A stretch of DNA of 56,045 nt from positions 1 through 56,045 of the IMG/VR virus record IMGVR_UViG_3300028666_000040; one strand, given 5' to 3'. Below, one piece after another: positions 55,446 through 56,045 of the stretch. A program made the position numbers and the translations under genes. Each line of letters starts with the position of its first letter. Position 1 is the stretch's first letter. Below the pieces are notes generated by a model that was not told the DNA's origin, searched no databases, and saw only the letters and a program-made list of their open reading frames with translations. The stretch is from a virus.

Positions 55446-55994
55446 ATGGCGTCGCTGGTTTTCCGGGTCGACACGCGATCGTTTGATCGCATGGTCGCAA
55501 TCTTCGACGAGGCCGGCGTCAGGCTTAAGCCGGCGTTGCGCCGCGCGATCAATCATACCGGCGACAAGGCGCGCACCCAGGTTGCGCGTGCGCTGGTCAA
55601 ACAAACCGGCTTGCGTTACGGCCGCGTGCGCCAGGTGATGAAAGCGCACCGGGCGGGCGCGATGCTGGTTTACCGCATCGTCGCGCGGGATGGTTGGACG
55701 TCGCTCAAAGAGTTCGGGGCGCGTCAGACCCTCGCGGGGGTCTCCGCAGCGCCTTGGCGCAAACGCCGGGTGTTTCCGCACACGTTCATCGTCCAATCGC
55801 TCGGCGGCCACGTGTTCGAGCGAACGGGCAGCGCCCGCTATCCCATCAAGAAACTGTGGGGGCCGGCTGTTCCGGCTGAAATGGTCAAGGATCAAACAAA
55901 GGAAACGTTCGACACTTTCGTCGGTGCCGAACTGCCCGCGCGTTTGGAATACGAGATCAGAGCCATCTTCAGCCGGCAAGCACCGGAAGGTTAG
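55446..55994 (+). CDS. Minor tail protein Z-like (gpZ)
   Basis: 182 residues. FRVDTRSFDRMVAIFDEAGV, ALRRAINHTGDKARTQVARA, FIVQSLGGHVFERTGSARYP and IKKLWGPAVPAEMVK match the prophage minor tail protein Z family, which in lambda acts at the head-tail interface with gpU. Here it lies at the far right end, separated from the other tail genes by cos and the head module once the ends are joined. Start ATG 55446 after a CCCAAAATCGGGAG region. Confidence 0.8.
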   Translation: MASLVFRVDTRSFDRMVAIFDEAGVRLKPALRRAINHTGDKARTQVARALVKQTGLRYGRVRQVMKAHRAGAMLVYRIVARDGWTSLKEFGARQTLAGVSAAPWRKRRVFPHTFIVQSLGGHVFERTGSARYPIKKLWGPAVPAEMVKDQTKETFDTFVGAELPARLEYEIRAIFSRQAPEG

Positions 55995-56028
55995 GCCGGG
56001 GCACGGGTCCTTCCCCGCCCCCGCCCCT

Positions 56029-56045
56029 CCGCGGCGCCGCCGCGG
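56029..56045. repeat. Right terminal repeat and 17-bp palindrome at candidate cos
   Basis: The last 12 bases (56034-56045) repeat bases 1-12. The final 17 bases form a perfect inverted repeat: 8-base arms CCGCGGCG and CGCCGCGG around one central C. Dyad symmetry at the nick site is a known property of lambda cosN. Joining the ends leaves this palindrome intact between the gpZ-like gene and the methyltransferase gene. Confidence 0.65.

Larger units (their letters stand above)
1..56045. mobile_element. Complete temperate myovirus-like phage genome (lambda-type head, Mu-type contractile tail)
   Basis: The window holds a full set of phage modules: packaging, head, contractile tail, lysis, integration, repression, replication. 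No bacterial housekeeping gene is visible. The two ends share 12 identical bases and attP is internal, so this is more likely a virion or circular genome than a prophage in a chromosome. Almost all genes run rightward; only the integrase-to-repressor block (38.0-41.0 kb) is leftward. Host is inferred to be a GC-rich alphaproteobacterium. Confidence 0.93.

Overview
This window looks like one complete temperate tailed-phage genome in its linear virion form. It is GC-rich, and the likely host is an alphaproteobacterium, probably of the Hyphomicrobiales (inferred from codon use, a tRNA-Pro-derived attachment site and the integrase/excisionase style). The same 12 bases (GCGCCGCCGCGG) open and close the window. 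Together with a lambda GpA-type terminase this suggests cos packaging with 12-nt cohesive ends. A phage attachment site carrying the 3' half of a tRNA-Pro gene lies internally at about 38.0 kb, as expected for a non-integrated genome.

Layout. 0-1.5 kb: a ParB-domain/DNA methyltransferase fusion. 1.5-11.7 kb: a lambda-like packaging and head module (terminase small and large subunits, gpW-like joiner, portal, S49 protease, scaffold, decoration protein D, major capsid protein E, connectors). 11.7-13.1 kb: an unexpected insert with a proline/histidine-rich membrane protein, a ParA/MinD-type ATPase and a small Mu-type protein. 13.2-24.7 kb: a Mu-like contractile tail (sheath, tube, frameshifted chaperone, tape measure, transglycosylase, gpN-, gpP-, gp45-, gp46-, gp47- and gp48-like proteins). 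24.7-31.6 kb: fibres and tip proteins, including a 561-residue protein built of ~14-residue repeats. 31.6-36.1 kb: a lysis region (RlpA-like protein, glycoside-hydrolase-like endolysin, holin candidates, lipase, membrane coiled-coil protein). 36.2-37.9 kb: a small transcription unit with an exported cysteine-rich protein. 38.0-41.0 kb, mostly minus strand: attP, integrase, excisionase, an exported protein directly downstream of the repressor, and the S24-type repressor. 41.0-52.4 kb: early genes (cro-like, HTH proteins, a Gly-Tyr microsatellite protein, ParB/MT-A70 fusion, HNH nuclease, SSB, many small overlapping genes, primase-helicase). 52.4-52.75 kb: a dense 9-bp iteron cluster, the best origin candidate. 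52.8-56.0 kb: a third ParB-fold protein, an unrecognised 420-residue protein, a structured leader with a start-stop codon pair, and a gpZ-like minor tail protein ending at cos.

How it works together. The repressor and Cro-like protein face each other across an operator with repeated TATGCA half-sites. A leftward promoter drives the integration genes. Early genes are tightly packed with ATGA/GTGA overlaps and run into primase-helicase and the putative origin. Late genes continue across the joined ends through methyltransferase, packaging, head, tail and lysis. Strong hairpin terminators bracket the most abundantly needed structural genes. The items most worth following up are the ParA-like ATPase module in the tail operon, the repressor-linked exported protein, the iteron origin, the start-stop leader, the Gly-Tyr microsatellite gene and the repeat fibre.
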